Below the pieces are notes generated by a model. It saw nothing but the letters and a program-made list of their open reading frames with translations, had not been told where the DNA came from and searched no databases. Made by a program: the position numbers and the translations under genes. A stretch of DNA of 6,847 nucleotides from Eubacteriales bacterium (GTDB lineage: Bacteria > Bacillota > Clostridia > Peptostreptococcales > Anaerovoracaceae): NCBI GenBank assembly GCA_028691625.1, contig JAQUYZ010000084.1, positions 1 to 6,847 of the forward strand, written 5' to 3'. Of the stretch, positions 6,801 to 6,847 are shown in pieces. Position 1 is the first letter of the stretch, and the number at the start of each line of letters is the position of its first letter.

Positions 6801-6847
6801 ATCCTGTTAAATTAATCGAATCTGGGTAAACCTATCAAAATATTGTG

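Overview
The window looks like chromosomal DNA from a low-GC Gram-positive bacterium, most likely a Clostridia-type Bacillota. This is an inference from the AT-rich intergenic DNA, purine-rich ribosome binding sites (GGGAGGT, AAGGAG, GGAGG), standard TGA/TAG/TAA stops and the gene families present. No rRNA, tRNA, CRISPR array, transposase or phage integrase gene was found.

Left half (1-4099, AT-rich) is a compact sugar-utilisation locus. A divergent promoter region (2890-3115) separates an AraC-family regulator reading right (3116-4099) from an MFS transporter reading left (1627-2889). The transporter is followed, after an 83-bp gap holding a long hairpin, by the 5' two-thirds or so of a GH78 alpha-L-rhamnosidase gene that runs off the left edge (1-1543). 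The rhamnosidase keeps its active-site block and has no signal peptide, so it should act in the cytoplasm. The simplest model is that the MFS protein imports a rhamnoside, the GH78 enzyme releases L-rhamnose, and the AraC protein senses the sugar and activates the transporter-enzyme operon. An 11-bp perfect direct repeat with a 20-bp period, just upstream of the transporter gene, is a plausible AraC-type operator.

Right half (about 4327-6847) is visibly richer in G+C and has another history. It holds, on the minus strand, an intact serine hydrolase of the beta-lactamase/family VIII esterase group (5692-6789), then an unrecognised open tail of about 47 codons beyond the hydrolase stop, then a second GH78 gene (4324-5466). 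That second copy is a pseudogene: a 2-base insertion, two 1-base deletions, an in-frame TGA and loss of the whole catalytic domain. The point where its homology ends coincides with the change in base composition, which suggests a rearrangement junction near 4327.

I do not see a clearly novel multi-gene system. The most interesting items are the reconstructable GH78 pseudogene beside a working paralogue, the repeat structure between transporter and regulator, the junction at about 4327, and the orphan coding-like tail after the hydrolase.
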